Source of the DNA: FEB-35 sp050263095
Lineage (GTDB): Bacteria; Desulfobacterota; Deferrimicrobia; Deferrimicrobiales; Deferrimicrobiaceae
DNA length: 64,000 bases
Reading direction: 5' to 3'
NCBI GenBank assembly: GCA_050263095.1
Contig: JBLNEW010000043.1
Span: forward strand, 4,104 to 68,103
This document shows positions 22,840-31,065 of this stretch, piece after piece. Below the pieces are notes generated by a model. It was not told the DNA's origin and made no database searches. It saw only the letters and a list, made by a program, of their open reading frames with translations. Both the position numbers and the translations under genes were made by a program. Each line of letters begins with the position of its first letter. Positions within the stretch are counted from its first letter, which is position 1.

Positions 22840-24903
22840 TCAGAATAGTATCTTGCGCAATACGTTTTCGTTTGCGTCAGTGAAAAAGACCGTCCCCTCG
22901 ACGCCGGCGATCCCGGCCGGCGCGTTAAGCAGCGCCTGGGGAGCGTCGCCGTCCCGTGTCGTTGCGGCCTCGAAATTGCCGACGAACGTCGTGACGCTGG
23001 CTGTGCTGCCGATCCTTCGAACGGCGTGGTTCCCGGTGTCGGCAAGGTAAAGGACCGATCCCACCGCCGTTATCCCGGAGGGGGAAGAGAACAGCGCGCT
23101 CCCTGCGCTGCCGTCCGCGAAACCCGCCGTGCCGGCGGTGCCGGCGAACGTCGTTGCCGTTCCCGAGGCGCCGGAGACGTTCACCCTTCTTATCGTGTGG
23201 TTCCCCGTGTCGACGACGAAGAGGGTGGTGGCGAGGGTCGCCGCGAGGGCGGCGATCCCCTGGGGCCTGTCGAACCGGGCCACGGAGCCGGTTCCGTTAG
23301 CGCTTCCCGGATTCCCGGCGAGGCCGGCCAGCGTGGTGACAGTACCGCCGGTCGTCACCCTCCTGACCGTGTGGTTCCCCGTGTCGGCGACATACAGGTT
23401 CGTGCCGTCGGTGGCAATCCCCTGCGGGGAATTGAAGCGGGCCGAGGAACCGGTCCCGTCCACCGAGCCCGCGCTCCCGGCGAGGCCGGCAAGAGTCGTC
23501 ACCGTTCCCGCCGCCGTGATGCTCGAGATCGTGTGGTTTACATTGTCGCAGACATACAGTGTGGTCCCGATGGCGGCGATCCCGACCGGTCCGGCGAACG
23601 GTCCCAGGGTCCCCGGGACGATGGTTACGACCCCTGCGGACGTGATCTTCCGGATCGTGCCGTTGCCCGTGTCGGAGACGAACACGTTATCCCCGATGAC
23701 GACGGCGCCCGCAGGCGCGCGGAATCGCGCGGCGGATCCGGTCCCGTCGGCCGCTCCCGCATTGGGCGGGTTTCCCGCCGCGGTGGTCACCGCCCCCCCG
23801 GTCGTGATCCTGCGGACCGTGTGGTTCAGCGTGTCCGCGAGGAACAGGGAAGCGCCGTCGGATCCTATCCCCCTGGGGGTGTTGAAACCGGCTGACGTTC
23901 CCACCGGGTTGTCGGCCGACCCGGGGATCCCGGCGGTGCCGGCCAGGGTCGTCACGAATCCGGACGCGTTTATCCTGCGTACGACGTGGTTCCGGCTGTC
24001 GGCGACGTATAGGTCGGTCCCGATCGCCGAAAGCGAGGACGGCGAGAAGAACCTGGCGAGCGGCCCGGCGACGTTGTCGGTAAAGCCGAATATCCCGGCC
24101 GCCCCCGCGAACGTGGTCGCTTCGCCGACCGCGCCGGCCGACGGCGTCAGCTTCCGTATCGTGTGGTTGCCCGTATCGGCGACGTAGACATCCAACCCGA
24201 TGACGGCGACGCCTTCGGGCGTCGAGAAGCTTGCGGACGTTCCTACGTTATCGGCGGCGCCAGGGTTTCCCGAGCCGGCGTAGGTCGTGGTTCCGCCGGA
24301 AAGCGACACCCGCCTGATCTTGTGGTTTCCCGAATCCGCCACGTACAGGAAGGTGAGGTCCGTCGCGATTCCCTTCGGAGAGGAAAACCTCGCCAGAGTC
24401 GCAATATCGTTGTCGACGGCCCCCGACGCTCCCGGGGAGCCCGCAAGCGTCGTTACCGAGCCGCTGGTGGAAACAATTCTGCGGATCGTGTGGTTCCCCG
24501 TGTCGCAGACGAACAGTACGGCGCCCAGGGCCACGATTCCCGCCGGCGACCTGAACCGCGCCGCCGCGCCCGTTCCGGCCGGGTCGTCCGCCGAGCCCGG
24601 GACGCCGGCTTTGCCCGCCAGGGTGGTGACGGCGCCGGTGACGGTGTCGATCCGGCGTATTACATGATTCGCGGCGTCGGCGACGAAGAGATTGGTGCCG
24701 ACGGCGGCTACGCCGGAAGGAGACGAGAACCGGACGAGCGCCCCGGTGCCGTCGAAGAATCCCGCTCCCCCCGCGGCGCCTGCAAGCGTAGCCACGGATT
24801 CCGCGGTTTCGGATTCGACGGTTCCGCATCCTGAAAGAACCGTAAGGCATGCGCATGCGAAGATGGCCGCACGGGCAAACGATCCAAAGGACGAACGCGG
24901 CAT
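22840..24903 (-). CDS. NHL-repeat beta-propeller lipoprotein
   Basis: A 687-residue exported lipoprotein: signal peptide ending LSGCGTVE (lipobox with Cys at ~25), then about twelve NHL-type repeats of ~50-58 residues filling the rest. Each repeat shows LARFSSPxGIA, then a turn with LYVADTGNHTIRR and TVTTLAG. Such repeats form six- or seven-blade propellers, so this chain probably makes two. No enzymatic residues are visible. Typical roles are binding of proteins or polymers at the cell surface. I chose the ATG at 24903 after GGGAGAAAGGCG. A second, unrelated-length propeller lipoprotein lies at 50319. Confidence 0.88.
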   Translation of the reverse strand: MPRSSFGSFARAAIFACACLTVLSGCGTVESETAESVATLAGAAGGAGFFDGTGALVRFSSPSGVAAVGTNLFVADAANHVIRRIDTVTGAVTTLAGKAGVPGSADDPAGTGAAARFRSPAGIVALGAVLFVCDTGNHTIRRIVSTSGSVTTLAGSPGASGAVDNDIATLARFSSPKGIATDLTFLYVADSGNHKIRRVSLSGGTTTYAGSGNPGAADNVGTSASFSTPEGVAVIGLDVYVADTGNHTIRKLTPSAGAVGEATTFAGAAGIFGFTDNVAGPLARFFSPSSLSAIGTDLYVADSRNHVVRRINASGFVTTLAGTAGIPGSADNPVGTSAGFNTPRGIGSDGASLFLADTLNHTVRRITTGGAVTTAAGNPPNAGAADGTGSAARFRAPAGAVVIGDNVFVSDTGNGTIRKITSAGVVTIVPGTLGPFAGPVGIAAIGTTLYVCDNVNHTISSITAAGTVTTLAGLAGSAGSVDGTGSSARFNSPQGIATDGTNLYVADTGNHTVRRVTTGGTVTTLAGLAGNPGSANGTGSVARFDRPQGIAALAATLATTLFVVDTGNHTIRRVNVSGASGTATTFAGTAGTAGFADGSAGSALFSSPSGITAVGSVLYLADTGNHAVRRIGSTASVTTFVGNFEAATTRDGDAPQALLNAPAGIAGVEGTVFFTDANENVLRKILF

Positions 24904-24957
24904 CGCCTTTCTCCCTTCCGCGGCAGCCTGCGACGCGCCGCGGCACATGCGGCTATA

Positions 24958-25494
24958 TTATTCCTTGCCGAGCGCCGATACGAGCGCTTTTCCGAAGTCG
25001 CGCGCCGCCGGAGGCCCGTTGGCGGTCACGATCTTCCCGGAGACCACTACGGGCTTCCCCACGAACACCGCTCCGCCTTTCTGCATTTCCTTCTTCGATG
25101 CCTCGGTCTCGTAGCATGTTGCCTCGACGCCCTTGAGCACGCCCGCTATGGCCAGGGTCGCGCCGGACAGGCAGATCCCTCCGACGACCTTGCCCGCTGC
25201 CTTCGCCTCGCGGAGAAGCCTGTGGAGGTCTTCGTCGTTCCAAAGGTGTTCCGGCGTCCCCCGGCCTCCTATGACGACAACGGCGTTGTAATCGGATGCC
25301 CTGGCATCCCGGATCCTTACGTCGGGATTCTCAACGGCCCCCAGCATCCCCTTGGCGGGCGCCCTCTCGCGGGCCGCTATCGCGACTCCCGCGCCGGCAT
25401 CGGCGACCTCCTCGCGCGGGTGAGCCAGCTCCTCGTCCCGGAAGTTCTCCTGGCAAATGACGAACAGCACCTTTTTCCCTTCCAGCGGCTTCAT
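24958..25494 (-). CDS. DJ-1/PfpI family protein
   Basis: A 178-residue class-I-amidotransferase-like protein. The nucleophile elbow GGICLSGATLA carries the reactive Cys (~109). The conserved acidic residue lies in VICQENFRDEEL near the N-terminus, and GGRGTPEHLW precedes the Cys loop. Members include PfpI-type proteases, deglycases and stress chaperones. The activity here cannot be chosen from sequence. It lies 54 bp upstream of the lipoprotein gene in the same direction. Confidence 0.88.
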   Translation of the reverse strand: MKPLEGKKVLFVICQENFRDEELAHPREEVADAGAGVAIAARERAPAKGMLGAVENPDVRIRDARASDYNAVVVIGGRGTPEHLWNDEDLHRLLREAKAAGKVVGGICLSGATLAIAGVLKGVEATCYETEASKKEMQKGGAVFVGKPVVVSGKIVTANGPPAARDFGKALVSALGKE

Positions 25495-25618
25495 TCCTGG
25501 CCCCTCCTTTCCTGATAAGGATTCGTCGTCGCAGTCTCTTCCATTGTAACTCCGCCGGGAAATCGTCTATCTTTCTCTGAAAGGATCGGAAAAATCTTCC
25601 ATGGAAGAGAGGAGCGCG

Positions 25619-26038
25619 ATGAAGGACACGCTGAAAGTCGGATTGACGCACACGCACAAATTCCGCGTGCCGGAGAACAAGACGGTGCCGTACCTTTACC
25701 CGGAGGCCAAGCCGTTCCAGGAGATGCCCAAGGTGTTCGCCACCGGCTTCATGGTCGGCCTGATGGAGTGGGCATGCATCGAAGCCATGGCGCCCCACCT
25801 GGACCCGGGGGAAGGCAGCGTCGGAACGCTCGTTAACGTGACGCACACCGCCGCGACTCCGCCCGGCATGGAGGTGACGGTCCTGGTCCGGTGCATCGGC
25901 GTGGAAGGCCGGCGGACCGTGTGGGAAATAGAGGCGAAGGACGAGGTCGAGGGGATAGGGAAGGGGACGCACGAGCGGTTCACCGTCGACTTCGCCAAGT
26001 TCAACGCCCGCGTTGCGAAGAAGGCCGGCGGGGCGTAA
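25619..26038 (+). CDS. FlK-like hotdog thioesterase
   Basis: A 139-residue hotdog-fold protein of the fluoroacetyl-CoA thioesterase-like family. Recognisable parts are the Thr/Glu region FATGFMVGLMEWACIEAM (catalytic Glu) and TLVNVTHTAATPPGMEV, with the conserved His. It would hydrolyse a small acyl-CoA; fluoroacetyl-CoA itself is unlikely to be the substrate. ATG at 25619 follows AGAGGAGCGCG. It is 130 bp upstream of the oxidoreductase korAB pair, which makes acyl-CoA, so a related acyl-CoA is a plausible substrate. Confidence 0.8.
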   Translation: MKDTLKVGLTHTHKFRVPENKTVPYLYPEAKPFQEMPKVFATGFMVGLMEWACIEAMAPHLDPGEGSVGTLVNVTHTAATPPGMEVTVLVRCIGVEGRRTVWEIEAKDEVEGIGKGTHERFTVDFAKFNARVAKKAGGA

Positions 26039-26168
26039 TGCCGGCGCGGAAGTAGCCGATATGTAAAACATTGTTTAATGGCCCCCCTTCAAGCGCGAAT
26101 GGTGCATGAGGCACGCGGCAACGGAACCGGGACTTGGGCGCAGTCATCAATAAAGCAGGGGGTCCGTT

Positions 26169-27926
26169 ATGGGAACAGACTTGAACATTCGGATCACCGG
26201 CGGCGCGGGGCAGGGCGTCCATACCGTCGGATCGATCGTCTCCCGGATGGCGGTCCTGTGGGGGTATCATTTCCACGCAACCCAGGACTACATGAGCCGG
26301 ATAAGGGGCGGTCGCAACTCCTATACCGTGCGGATCGGTTCCGACCCGGTGCGCGCCGGCAGGGAAGAGGCGGACCTCCTGCTGTGCCTCGACCCGGCTC
26401 ATCTCGATTATTTCCTATCCAGGCTGTCCAAGGGCGGACTGGCGCTTGCGGACGTTCCGTCCGCGCCTGCGCCGGTCCTTTCGGTCCCTCTCAAGCAGAT
26501 GGCCGTTTCGGCCGGTAGTCCCATACTGGCGAACATGGCGGGGGCCGGCATCATCGCGCGCGCCCTGGGAATTCCGCTGGAGGCGCTGGCCCCGCTCCTG
26601 GCCGCCGACTTCAAGGGAGATTTCCTCGAGAAGAACCGGAAGGCGTTCGCCCTGGGGGATGAATGGGCAAATGAGCGCATAGGGGACCGACTCCGTCTTC
26701 CGCGCGCCCCGTTTTCTCCCCGGGTGGTGATGTCCGGCAACGAAGCGATCGCCATCGGAGCGCTTGCCGGAGGCTGCAAGTTCGCCGCCGGGTACCCCAT
26801 GACGCCGGGAACGGGGGTCCTGTCCGTGCTGGCGGACAACGGCCCCGCATCCGGGCTGGTATTCGAGCAGGCGGAAGACGAGATAGCGGCGCTCAACATG
26901 GCGATAGGCGCATCCTACGCCGGCGCGCGCTCCATGGTGGCGACGTCGGGAGGCGGATTCGCACTGATGGTGGAGGCACTCTCCCTGGCCGGCATGCTGG
27001 AGACCCCGGTGGTCCTTTATATAGGGATGCGGCCGGGACCCGCTACCGGCATGCCCACCCGGACCGAGCAGGGCGAGCTCGACTTCATCCTGTCCGCGGG
27101 GCATGGCGAGTTCCCCAGGCTCGTCCTTACGCCGGGCTCCCCGGAGGAGGCATTCGACCTTGCGCAGCACGCGATGGACCTGGCCGAGGAGTTCCAGGTC
27201 CCGGCCATCCTCCTGTCCGACCAGTACCTGGCGGACACGATACTCGACATGGACCCGGCTTCATTCGAGATTCGACCCGCGCGCAGGCACGTCGTCAGGG
27301 GGGCTGAGATTCGCCGCGGGGCGAACGGAAAGTATCTCAGGTACGCGGCGACCGCTGACGGCGTCTCCCCGATGGCGGTTCCCGGCGAGCCGGGAATCTC
27401 CGTGGTGACGGGCAGCGATGAGCACACGGAAGACGGGCACCTCACGGAGAACCACGGCGTCCGGATCCTGATGGTCGAGAAAAGGCGGCGGAAGGGAGAG
27501 TCGCTTGCGCTGAGAAGGCTCCCCCCGCTGTTGTCCGGATCGCCCAACGGCGATGCCGTCCTGATCGGGTTCGGATCGACGAAAGACGTGATCGGGGAGA
27601 CCGTCAGGCTCCTGGCCGCGGACGGGATCGCGGCGGCTGCGGTACACCTGCGGCAGGTGTGGCCCTTCCCCGCGAAGGAGATGGCGGAAATCGCGTCCCG
27701 CTACGAGGTGGCGCTCACGGTTGAGAACAACATCACGGGCCAGCTCGCCAGGCTGATCAGGAGGGAGTCCGGCGTGGAGGTAGCGGGAACGATCTCCCGC
27801 TACGACGGACTGCCCTTCACTCCCGGGGCGCTGGCGCCGGAAGCGAGGAAAAGGATATGGGAAGCCCGTTCGACACGGACGTCGAGAACGCGTGGTGCAC
27901 AGGCTGCGGAAACTTCGGGATCCTGA
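26169..27926 (+). CDS. 2-oxoacid:acceptor oxidoreductase, fused gamma-alpha subunit
   Basis: A 585-residue subunit of a KorAB-type enzyme that decarboxylates a 2-oxoacid to acyl-CoA and reduces ferredoxin. Residues ~1-170 are the gamma domain (NIRITGGAGQGVHTVGS, YMSRIRGGRNSYTVRIG). From ~185 the alpha domain follows, with the pyrimidine-binding segment FAAGYPMTPGTGVLSVL and EDEIAALNMAIGASYAGAR. The C-terminal part has the transketolase-C-like AVHLRQVWPFPAKEM. The start lies after a GCAGGGGGTCCGTT region. It overlaps the beta-subunit gene by 70 bp. Oxoglutarate or a branched/aryl oxoacid are possible substrates. Confidence 0.93.
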   Translation: MGTDLNIRITGGAGQGVHTVGSIVSRMAVLWGYHFHATQDYMSRIRGGRNSYTVRIGSDPVRAGREEADLLLCLDPAHLDYFLSRLSKGGLALADVPSAPAPVLSVPLKQMAVSAGSPILANMAGAGIIARALGIPLEALAPLLAADFKGDFLEKNRKAFALGDEWANERIGDRLRLPRAPFSPRVVMSGNEAIAIGALAGGCKFAAGYPMTPGTGVLSVLADNGPASGLVFEQAEDEIAALNMAIGASYAGARSMVATSGGGFALMVEALSLAGMLETPVVLYIGMRPGPATGMPTRTEQGELDFILSAGHGEFPRLVLTPGSPEEAFDLAQHAMDLAEEFQVPAILLSDQYLADTILDMDPASFEIRPARRHVVRGAEIRRGANGKYLRYAATADGVSPMAVPGEPGISVVTGSDEHTEDGHLTENHGVRILMVEKRRRKGESLALRRLPPLLSGSPNGDAVLIGFGSTKDVIGETVRLLAADGIAAAAVHLRQVWPFPAKEMAEIASRYEVALTVENNITGQLARLIRRESGVEVAGTISRYDGLPFTPGALAPEARKRIWEARSTRTSRTRGAQAAETSGS

Positions 27927-28717
27927 ACGCGGTAAAAAAGGCGCTGGAGATGCTGGGGCGGGAGAAGCACGAGATCGTGCTCGTCTCGGGGATCGGGCAG
28001 GCCGCGAAGCTTCCCCACTATGTCGACGTCAATGTGTTCGACGGCCTGCACGGCAGGGCGCTGCCTGCGGCCGCCGGCATCAAGATGTCCAACCCGTCGC
28101 TGACCGTCGTCGTGACGAGCGGTGACGGCGACATCTACGGCGAGGGCGGGAACCACTTCATCCACAATATCCGCCGCAACGTCGACATCGCCTTGTTCGT
28201 CCACGACAACCAGGTCTACGGCCTGACCAAGGGGCAGCCGTCTCCTACCAGCGATACCGGATGGACCGGCTCGCTCAACCGGTCGGGCGTCATTTCGGGG
28301 CCGTTCCCACCGCTGGCGGTGGCCGTATCGCTGGGCTGCGGATTCGTGGCGAGGGGATACGCGGCCGACGTGGATTTCACGGCGGACCTGATGCTGGAGG
28401 CGATCCGGTTCAAGGGGTTCGCCCTGGTCGACATACTTCAGCCTTGCGTGACTTTCAACAAGAAGAACACCTACCAGTGGTACGGGAGGATGGTATACAA
28501 GATCCCGCCGGAGCACGACGCGCGGGACCGGATGAAGGCGTTCGCGCTCGCGCTGGAATGGGAGGAGCGGATTCCCATCGGCGTCCTGTACCGTGTGGAG
28601 CGCCCCGCCTTCGAGGAGCTGCATCCTGCCATAGGGGGACCTCCTCTGCACGCACGGGAAACCTCCGCGGAGACCGTCCGGGAGATGCTGCGTAAGCGGA
28701 CCCTGCAGCCGGGCTGA
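27857..28717 (+). CDS. 2-oxoacid:acceptor oxidoreductase, beta subunit (TPP-binding)
   Basis: A 286-residue beta subunit. The [4Fe-4S] Cys residues begin WCTGCGNFG. The TPP/Mg motif is SGDGDIYGEGGNHFIHNIRR with the downstream NQVYGLTKGQPSP, which marks KorB/VorB-type enzymes. A further conserved Cys lies in DILQPCVTFN. Its start is within the end of the alpha gene. No delta (2x[4Fe-4S] ferredoxin) gene is adjacent, as is usual in two-subunit Kor enzymes. Cytoplasmic, in central carbon metabolism. Confidence 0.94.
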   Translation: MGSPFDTDVENAWCTGCGNFGILNAVKKALEMLGREKHEIVLVSGIGQAAKLPHYVDVNVFDGLHGRALPAAAGIKMSNPSLTVVVTSGDGDIYGEGGNHFIHNIRRNVDIALFVHDNQVYGLTKGQPSPTSDTGWTGSLNRSGVISGPFPPLAVAVSLGCGFVARGYAADVDFTADLMLEAIRFKGFALVDILQPCVTFNKKNTYQWYGRMVYKIPPEHDARDRMKAFALALEWEERIPIGVLYRVERPAFEELHPAIGGPPLHARETSAETVREMLRKRTLQPG

Positions 28718-28718
28718 T

Positions 28719-28988
28719 TCAGGTTTTCTTCTTTTTCGTGGAGGCGGGAGCGGGGGTAGGGTAATTTTTCACTTCTTCCTGCCTGCGACGGTCGGCCTGC
28801 GTCCCGAAAAAACCGATGCCCACGATCGTGGCCAGGATGGCTGCCGCGTAGGCCGCCGTCGCCAGGATGGAATCGGCCTGCTGGAGCCCTTCGCTCAGGT
28901 ACCGTATGATTCCGTATATCGACAAGCCCACGAAGATCGTCACGCAGAAGTGAAACCCGAAAATTGCAAACGGCTTCGGAACCTGCAT
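28719..28988 (-). CDS. small membrane protein of unknown function
   Basis: An 89-residue protein with two hydrophobic helices (IFGFHFCVTIFVGLSIYGII at ~9-28 and ATAAYAAAILATIVGIGFFG at ~43-62). The tail is rich in Lys, Pro and Ala (APASTKKKKT). The start follows AAGGGGGATGC. It converges with the beta-subunit gene and is divergent from rmuC with a 40-bp gap that must hold both promoters. No family was recognised. Confidence 0.75.
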   Translation of the reverse strand: MQVPKPFAIFGFHFCVTIFVGLSIYGIIRYLSEGLQQADSILATAAYAAAILATIVGIGFFGTQADRRRQEEVKNYPTPAPASTKKKKT

Positions 28989-29028
28989 GCATCCCCCTTT
29001 TCGGTTTTCTTGGTATAGTTATCCTACC

Positions 29029-30126
29029 ATGGAAGCCCTTCCGGTCCTGACGCTGGTCGTCGCGGCGGCGACGCTCCTCGCCGTTCTGCTGCGCCGGCCG
29101 CCTGATTCCCGCGAGCGGATGGACCAGCTGGAAAAAGGCTTCACAGACGCGCTCCGCGCCAGCGCATCCGACCTTGCCCGCGCGCAGGCCGACTCCTCGG
29201 CGCGGATCCGCCAGGAAGTATCGGAGAACCTGCTCAAGGGGATCGACGACATTTCCCGCAGGATAGAGGAACGGCTCTCGGAAATACGCGTCGAAGTCGC
29301 GCGGGAGCTGTCGGAGACGGCCGACCGCAACCTCAAAGGATTCGACCAGGTGGCGGGGCACCTCAAGGAGCTGTCCGCGGCCACGGGGCAGGTGGTGCTG
29401 CTGTCCCGGGACATCAACCAGCTTAACGTACTGCTCACCCAGCCGAAGGCGCGCGGGGCGTTCGGGGAGCTCACCCTTTCACAGATGCTGTCCGACCTGT
29501 TCGGGGACCACGCCGACATGTTCGAGCTCCAGTTCCAGATGGAGTGGGGGGAGCGGGCCGACGCGGCCGTATTCGTGAGGCCGGACCGGAGCCAGTTCGT
29601 CTGCGTGGACGCGAAATTCCCGATGTCCAACGCGCAGCCGCTGATGGAAGGGGAGATCGACGAAGCTGCCCGGAGGGACTATGAGAAGGCATTCGCCCGC
29701 GACGTGCTGATACAGGCCGAATCGATCCGCTCGAAATACATCCGGCCTCCCGTGACGCTGGATTTCGCATTCCTCTTCGTCCCCGCCGAGTCCGTCTATT
29801 ACCTCGTCCTTCGCAACCGGGCCCTCCACGAGCAGCTCCTGAAGCTCCAGGTGATCCCCACGTCCCCCAACAGCTTCTACGCGTATCTGCAGGCGCTTGC
29901 GTTCGCCTTCCGGGGATTCAAGATCGAGCAGAAGACCAGGGAGATCCAGGCGCTCCTGGAGCGCGTGGGGAAAGATTTCGAGAAGTTCGCCGACAACTTC
30001 AGGCTCTTCGGGAGGCACCTGGACAACGCCCAGGCCAGGTACATGGAGTCGGTGAGGGACGTGGAGCGGTTCCGGGCGCGGATCGGCTCCTTGAGGAGCG
30101 GGGAGGGGGAGCTGCCTGAGGGGTGA
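29029..30126 (+). CDS. rmuC: RmuC family protein
   Basis: A 365-residue RmuC: an N-terminal membrane helix (LPVLTLVVAAATLLAVLL), a coiled coil (~25-120) and a nuclease-like domain (~130-320) with QPKARGAFGELTLSQML, VDAKFPMSNAQPLMEG and the later FVPAESVYYLVLRN. RmuC proteins limit DNA inversions and are predicted nucleases, but biochemistry is sparse. The ATG at 29029 fits the membrane helix; the ribosome site is poor. It converges with fliA. Confidence 0.92.
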   Translation: MEALPVLTLVVAAATLLAVLLRRPPDSRERMDQLEKGFTDALRASASDLARAQADSSARIRQEVSENLLKGIDDISRRIEERLSEIRVEVARELSETADRNLKGFDQVAGHLKELSAATGQVVLLSRDINQLNVLLTQPKARGAFGELTLSQMLSDLFGDHADMFELQFQMEWGERADAAVFVRPDRSQFVCVDAKFPMSNAQPLMEGEIDEAARRDYEKAFARDVLIQAESIRSKYIRPPVTLDFAFLFVPAESVYYLVLRNRALHEQLLKLQVIPTSPNSFYAYLQALAFAFRGFKIEQKTREIQALLERVGKDFEKFADNFRLFGRHLDNAQARYMESVRDVERFRARIGSLRSGEGELPEG

Positions 30127-30142
30127 GGCGGCTCCGCCCCCC

Positions 30143-30904
30143 TTACCGGTCGAGCTGTGCGTGAAGCCTGCCGCGCAGCCGGAGGACCGCCTGTGCGTGC
30201 AGCTGGCAGATGCGCGGTTCACCGAGGCGGAAGATCTCGCTGATCTCGCGCATGGTCAGGTCTTCGTAATAGTAAAGGGCTATAAGCTGTTTTTCCCTTT
30301 CGGGAAGCGTGTCGATCGACTTGGCCAGCACTTCCTTGAGGTCCCGAAGCAGCTCCTCTTCCCGCGCTTCGTCCTTCGCCGCCTCGGATAGGTAGTACTG
30401 GATGCCCGCGCCGTCCCCGTCCTCCTGGGATTCGTCGTGGGAAAGGACCGACAGCCCCGAGAGCATCGCCAGCTTTTTCCGCAGCTCGTCCAGCGAGATC
30501 CCCAGGTCTGCGGCTACCTCATCTTCCTCGGGGGGGCGGCCGAGAAGTCCTTCGAGCCGGGAGTACGCGTTCTGCAGACGGGTGGATGACTGGCGTATAG
30601 ACCGGGGGAACCAGTCCATCTCCCGGAGATAGTCGAGCATGGTTCCGCGGATCCTGAATTCCGCATACGTCTTGAACTTGATCCCGCGAGAGGGGTCGAA
30701 CCGATCGACGGCGTCGAGCAGCCCGACGATTCCCGAGCTTACGAGGTCGTCCATCTCGATGTTCGGCGGGACGCGCATCTTGATGCGCGCCGCGTGATAT
30801 TTGATCGTGGGGATGAATTCGTTTACCAGCGCATCCCTGTCGACCGCCGGAGGTGGGGGCGCCGCCTGACGTCGGCATGCCGTCACGGCTTCTCTCGGGG
30901 CCAT
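30143..30904 (-). CDS. fliA: RNA polymerase sigma-28 factor (FliA family)
   Basis: A 253-residue sigma factor. Region 2 shows RVPPNIEMDDLVSSGIVGLL and FKTYAEFRIRGTMLDYLREM followed by DWFPRSIRQ, the FliA/WhiG type. Region 3 is RPPEEDEVAADLGISLDEL. Region 4 ends LTMREISEIFRLGEPRICQL with the DNA-reading helix. The ATG at 30904 follows GAGGAGCAGAT. A strong sigma-54 promoter sits 50 bp upstream, the arrangement known from flagellar hierarchies. The anti-sigma factor FlgM is encoded two genes away, on the other strand. No flagellar structural genes are in the window. Confidence 0.94.
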   Translation of the reverse strand: MAPREAVTACRRQAAPPPPAVDRDALVNEFIPTIKYHAARIKMRVPPNIEMDDLVSSGIVGLLDAVDRFDPSRGIKFKTYAEFRIRGTMLDYLREMDWFPRSIRQSSTRLQNAYSRLEGLLGRPPEEDEVAADLGISLDELRKKLAMLSGLSVLSHDESQEDGDGAGIQYYLSEAAKDEAREEELLRDLKEVLAKSIDTLPEREKQLIALYYYEDLTMREISEIFRLGEPRICQLHAQAVLRLRGRLHAQLDR

Positions 30905-30953
30905 ATCTGCTCCTCTCTTCGAGCGGACGTTCGTGGAATTCGCTCCGAGTAAG

Positions 30954-30969
30954 AGCAACAGGCATGCCA
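30954..30969 (-). promoter_or_regulatory. sigma-54 promoter of fliA
   Basis: Read leftwards, TGGCATG-CCTG-TTGCT matches TGGCACG-N4-TTGCW with a single change and correct spacing. The predicted start is near 30943, giving a 39-nt leader to the fliA ATG at 30904. The region 30970-31065 upstream is AT-rich and could bind the neighbouring enhancer-binding response regulator. Confidence 0.75.
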
Positions 30970-31065
30970 AGGATGTAATGGCCAATATTTTATTGAAATA
31001 TAATGAGATTATGCTGCTGGAGACCGGGACGACGACGCAAGGGCAGTCAAATAATTGACAATAGT

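Noticed and set aside
23000..24900. DNA tandem repeats in the propeller lipoprotein gene
   Set aside because: The periodic similarity is explained by the NHL protein repeats; the DNA copies are too diverged to be a separate repeat element.
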